Positions 6,078 through 8,629 of a stretch of 8,629 nucleotides of DNA are shown here, in pieces. Source of the stretch: Mariprofundus sp. (lineage in GTDB: Bacteria > Pseudomonadota > Zetaproteobacteria > Mariprofundales > Mariprofundaceae); assembly GCA_015485035.1 (NCBI GenBank), contig WFUI01000291.1, positions 1-8,629 on the forward strand, given 5' to 3'. A program made the position numbers and the translations under genes. How positions within the stretch are numbered: the stretch's first letter is position 1; each line of letters begins with the position of its first letter. Under the pieces are notes generated by a model that was given only the letters and a program-made list of their open reading frames with translations, had not been told where the DNA came from and did no database searches.

Positions 6078-7461
6078 CCCTCTCCCCGCTGTTGTCTGCC
6101 GGCAAAGCCAATGTATCCTTGAGTCGGGCAATTTCATCGCGCAATTCCTTGATGCGGAATTCGCGCTGTGCCGTTGCCTTCTGGAAACGCTCCAGCTCTT
6201 CAAGCCGTCCCCTGAGTACCGCCCCGGTTTGCATACGTTGCAACTCGACACCCGCCCGAACCGAAAAAGACTTTAATACTGGCAGCATGGTTTCTGTATG
6301 CTTCATGGGCTTGCGGTCTACAATGCCCAAATACCCGATCACCTTGCCTGACTGATCGGCAAAGGGCAGACATATATAGCTCTCTGCCCCGACATCCCGC
6401 AACCATTGATCTCCGGGATATTTTTCCTGCACCTCGCTTTCTATGACAACCATTTTCCCCTCAGACGCCTGCTCGCAAGGCGAACCGGATACAGACTTTG
6501 CATAGTTATCTTCAAAGTCACCATCTTTAAAAATTGCCAGCGATTGTGCCCTGTCACCCAGCAGTTCGGCGACAAAACAAATACCGACATCCAGGGCAGC
6601 CGCAACATGGCGAGTCAACTCGTGGAAAAACACACCCCCTGCTGCTCCCGAGGTTCCTTCAACAATATGCTTCAACATATTCTGCATCTTCTGTTGTTCA
6701 TCCTGATGCTTGAGGTTGGTAATCGCGAAGGAGATATCATCTGCCGCCTCCGCCAGAATACTAATTTCCTTATCGTGAAAAAAACCCGCATCCCCTGTAT
6801 ACACGACCAGTACAGCAAAGGGTTTGTTTTGCAGTTTGATCGGAAAAGCGGCTGCAGACTGACAGCCGGACTGCTGCAGTGGTACACGCCAGGATGCTTT
6901 GCACTCTGAATTCTTCAGTTCATTGCAATAAGCCGGTTTAGCCTCAGCCATGGCTTGCATCGCCATACCACAAGCTACATGGTCTCCTGCAGATGCCTGT
7001 GCCACGGACTGCCTGCAGGCATCGCTGCAAGCCGCCAGCGCCACTGGTTTTATTCCACCGCGTCCTGCTTCAGCAACGCCCACCCAGGCAAAATGAAAAC
7101 CGCCAAATTCCACTGCGGCATTGCAGATTTCATCGAACATTTCCTGAGAGCTACGCCGTCGCTGCACATGCTGATTCACTTCACTGAGGAAGCGGAGTAA
7201 GCGGTTGAGCCGACTGGTTTGCTCTACCAGGCCCTGTTGTACACTGATCATTCTGTGTGCGTAAATACTGATACCGATAATCAGTGTACTGATAGCAATG
7301 CGCATCCATAATTCATTGAGATCGGATGTGAACAGATGCTCGGAAAAAGTACCTTCTCCACTGAGAGTTGCATCCACAATGGCCTCAAAAGGCCAGTATA
7401 CTATTGCCAGAACAATACCGAGCCTTACCATATTGATAGTGCGAATTGCCTGTTTTCCCAT
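6064..7461 (-). CDS. Membrane sensor protein with two GAF domains and no output domain
   Basis: This 465-residue protein starts with a two-helix membrane module: helix 1 at about 13-30, an extracytoplasmic loop of about 20 residues containing EHLFTSDLNELWMR (41-54), and helix 2 at about 51-68. I recall this module from the N-termini of many PAS/histidine-kinase proteins. A short coil follows, then GAF domain 1 (about 105-250, with FHFAWVGV and the AAAFPIKLQNKPFAVLVVY strand) and GAF domain 2 (about 270-410, with GSPCEQASEGK and SYICLPFADQSGKVIGYLGI). A C-terminal coiled coil runs from about 416 to 452 (ELERFQKATAQREFRIKEL). In related proteins such a coil usually leads into a kinase, GGDEF or HD-GYP domain, but here the protein ends. 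GAF1 is rich in Cys (C145, C149, C164, C179, C187, C200). It probably signals through partners, perhaps the overlapping downstream ODP-like and HD-GYP proteins. ATG 7461 has a weak AGG-containing ribosome site. Confidence 0.85.
   Translation of the reverse strand: MGKQAIRTINMVRLGIVLAIVYWPFEAIVDATLSGEGTFSEHLFTSDLNELWMRIAISTLIIGISIYAHRMISVQQGLVEQTSRLNRLLRFLSEVNQHVQRRRSSQEMFDEICNAAVEFGGFHFAWVGVAEAGRGGIKPVALAACSDACRQSVAQASAGDHVACGMAMQAMAEAKPAYCNELKNSECKASWRVPLQQSGCQSAAAFPIKLQNKPFAVLVVYTGDAGFFHDKEISILAEAADDISFAITNLKHQDEQQKMQNMLKHIVEGTSGAAGGVFFHELTRHVAAALDVGICFVAELLGDRAQSLAIFKDGDFEDNYAKSVSGSPCEQASEGKMVVIESEVQEKYPGDQWLRDVGAESYICLPFADQSGKVIGYLGIVDRKPMKHTETMLPVLKSFSVRAGVELQRMQTGAVLRGRLEELERFQKATAQREFRIKELRDEIARLKDTLALPADNSGERDATD
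6078..6087 (-). promoter_or_regulatory. Ribosome binding site deciding the start of the ODP-like gene
   Basis: On the - strand GGGGAGAGGG directly precedes the ATG at 6077-6075, with the GGAG core about 4 nt from the start codon. It lies inside the last codons of the GAF sensor gene, which supports translational coupling and supports this start over the longer frame that opens at 6251. Confidence 0.6.
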
Positions 7462-7651
7462 CGAATGCCTGACCCCGTGCTGAAAATATACACATACTTA
7501 TCTTATGGTATTGTCGCTGAGTTTACATCAGCCTTGCACCCGGGTCGATACTTGCTTTCTGATTACTGATGCAGGGTTTACTGGTTTTTCCAGAGAGAGA
7601 GAGAGAGAGAGAGAGATTTATCCACCCGGACCCTGTTAACACTCATGCTGG
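7462..7651 (-). promoter_or_regulatory. Intergenic region upstream of the GAF sensor gene
   Basis: This 190-bp gap follows the stop of the upstream GAF-HD-GYP gene and precedes the GAF sensor start. It holds the (AG)n tract at 7592-7616. A small hairpin CTGG-TTTTT-CCAG lies at 7581-7593. A 6-bp inverted repeat (CAGGGT at 7572-7577, ACCCTG at 7630-7635) brackets both. The self-complementary ACCCGGGT is at 7538-7545. An A+T-rich stretch at about 7480-7506 includes TATATT on the - strand and is the likeliest -10 area, but no matching -35 box is clear. No strong rho-independent terminator is seen for the upstream gene, so readthrough from it is possible. Confidence 0.3.
7592..7616. repeat. Dinucleotide microsatellite (AG)12.5
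   Basis: An uninterrupted AG/CT dinucleotide tract of 25 nt, purine on the + strand and pyrimidine on the - strand. It lies between two signalling genes, 36 bp after the stop of the upstream one and about 130 bp before the start of the downstream one, both on the - strand. The tract is outside any supported coding frame. Confidence 0.95.
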
Positions 7652-8629
7652 TTATGACGGCATATCGCCTGAACCCACAGTGAAACCGCGTTCACGAAAC
7701 AGGCGCAGGCAGGCATGCGCCGCAGCCTCATCGTATTTTGTGCCACTGCCTTGCTCAATCTCGTTCAGTGCCGCTTCTATGCCACGTCCGGTTCGGTAAG
7801 GACGATCGCTACTCATCGCTTCGGCCACATCGGCTACAGCCACGATACGCGCTTCCAGGCATATCTCTTCGCCTTTAAGCCCCTGCGGATAACCCGAACC
7901 ATCCATGTGCTCGTGATGCTGATGGGCAACATCAGCCACCGGCCAGGGAAAACTCACCTTTTGCAAAATTTCATACCCCGTGACGGGGTGACTCCTGATA
8001 ATATCATACTCGATTTCGCCCAACCGGGAGGGTTTTGCCAGAATTTCCGAAGGAATGGCAATCTTGCCAATATCATGCATCAGTGCCCCGAAATAGATGC
8101 CCTCAACCTGCATATTGCCCAGATCCATCTCCTCGGCTATGGCCTGTGCAATCCGGGCCACGCGCGCCCCGTGACCTGCCGTATACGGATCACGCGTCTC
8201 CAGCACCTTACCCACGACCTCAATAGTGCCCTGTAATGAAGCACGCAGGGCATCACCGGCCTGCATAATCTTGGCGCTGATTTGAAGATCACGCTGATGG
8301 TGTCTCATGACTTCAATCACATGGGCCAGATCACTGGCTGCTTCTTCCAGCAAGGCAAGTTCATCGCTATGAAAAAAACCATCTTCACTGGCAAACACAT
8401 TCAGTGAACCGATCACCACACCATCCACACTGATTGGCAGAGCTGCTGCTGATGCCGCCCCGTGCGATATCATCACCTCACGCATGGCTGCCCCACAATC
8501 CAGTCGATTCAACGGCTGGCAACTGGCAATACTACCGGTTTTAATAGCTTCCAGTGACATCAGACATGGCACCTTCTCTTGCAAACCATCGGCCAGCAAA
8601 TCCTCAACACATTGATCCGAATAAGCGGC
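7652..8629 (-). CDS. GAF-HD-GYP protein, probable c-di-GMP phosphodiesterase (5' end beyond window)
   Basis: The frame stays open to the right edge, so the 325 visible residues are the C-terminal part of a longer protein. Visible residues 1-110 are most of a GAF domain (AAALPISVDGVVIGSLNVFASEDGFFHSDELALLEEAASDLA). A coil of about 20 residues follows, then a complete HD-GYP domain at about 131-315. Its motifs are H153 (TAGHGARV), H185-D186 (HDIGK), H214, H238-H239, D243, GYP (246-248) and D267. All residues expected for metal binding and c-di-GMP hydrolysis are kept. Over 188 aligned residues about 122 (65%, hand count) match the HD-GYP domain of the gene at 3737-5305, so the two are paralogues. 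The GAF part resembles GAF1 of the membrane sensor at 6064-7461 in its GFFH-x-E-x-LAEAA-like segment. It carries cysteines at visible positions 7, 22, 37 and 45. There is no obvious terminator after its stop. Confidence 0.95.
   Translation of the reverse strand, partial: AAYSDQCVEDLLADGLQEKVPCLMSLEAIKTGSIASCQPLNRLDCGAAMREVMISHGAASAAALPISVDGVVIGSLNVFASEDGFFHSDELALLEEAASDLAHVIEVMRHHQRDLQISAKIMQAGDALRASLQGTIEVVGKVLETRDPYTAGHGARVARIAQAIAEEMDLGNMQVEGIYFGALMHDIGKIAIPSEILAKPSRLGEIEYDIIRSHPVTGYEILQKVSFPWPVADVAHQHHEHMDGSGYPQGLKGEEICLEARIVAVADVAEAMSSDRPYRTGRGIEAALNEIEQGSGTKYDEAAAHACLRLFRERGFTVGSGDMPS

Noticed and set aside
6078..6251. 58-residue N-terminal extension of the ODP-like protein
   Set aside because: The extension is Arg/Ser-rich and unlike the family. 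It lies wholly within the GAF gene in another frame, and a strong ribosome site sits just before ATG 6077.
6406..6909. Open frame of 167 codons on the + strand
   Set aside because: It is antisense to the two GAF domains of the membrane sensor, with no family resemblance and no start context.
7715..8236. Open frame of 173 codons on the + strand
   Set aside because: It is antisense to the conserved HD-GYP domain. Similar antisense openness recurs at the paralogue (about 3880-4300), which follows from shared codon composition and not from a gene.

Overview
The window looks like ordinary chromosome from a Pseudomonadota (proteobacterial) genome, most probably a beta-, gamma- or zeta-proteobacterium. 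The support is the ArgC type, the DUF6776-like protein directly behind argC, a free-standing gamma-class carbonic anhydrase, and signalling proteins of PAS/GAF/HD-GYP type. The genus cannot be fixed from the sequence alone. No rRNA, tRNA, CRISPR array, transposase, integrase or phage gene was found.

Left half, + strand (389-3721): a tightly packed metabolic operon. argC (arginine biosynthesis) is followed 3 nt later by a membrane-anchored coiled-coil protein (DUF6776-like). A gamma-carbonic anhydrase follows with a 4-nt ATGA overlap, then a short Ppx/GppA-type phosphatase with an 8-nt overlap. Divergent from argC, and cut by the left edge, is the start of a DUF1538 membrane protein. The 151-bp gap between the two must hold both promoters.

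Right half, - strand (8629-3737): a signalling region that converges on the metabolic operon with only 15 bp between stop codons. Read in the direction of transcription it contains a GAF-HD-GYP protein (5' end outside the window), a 190-bp gap, a two-helix membrane protein with two GAF domains and a C-terminal coiled coil but no output domain, a stand-alone flavodiiron-type metallo-beta-lactamase protein resembling oxygen-binding diiron proteins (ODP), and a PAS-PAS-HD-GYP protein. The last three genes overlap or nearly touch and are probably one transcript. The two HD-GYP domains share about 65% of residues and look like paralogues. Both keep the full set of metal-binding and catalytic residues expected of c-di-GMP phosphodiesterases.

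The most interesting inference is that the - strand genes form an oxygen- or redox-responsive c-di-GMP pathway. The diiron protein and the output-less GAF membrane sensor would be the inputs, and the HD-GYP proteins the outputs. A 25-nt (AG)n tract in the gap before the membrane sensor gene, and an 18-bp degenerate tandem repeat at the start of the DUF6776-like gene, are the notable non-coding or low-complexity features.
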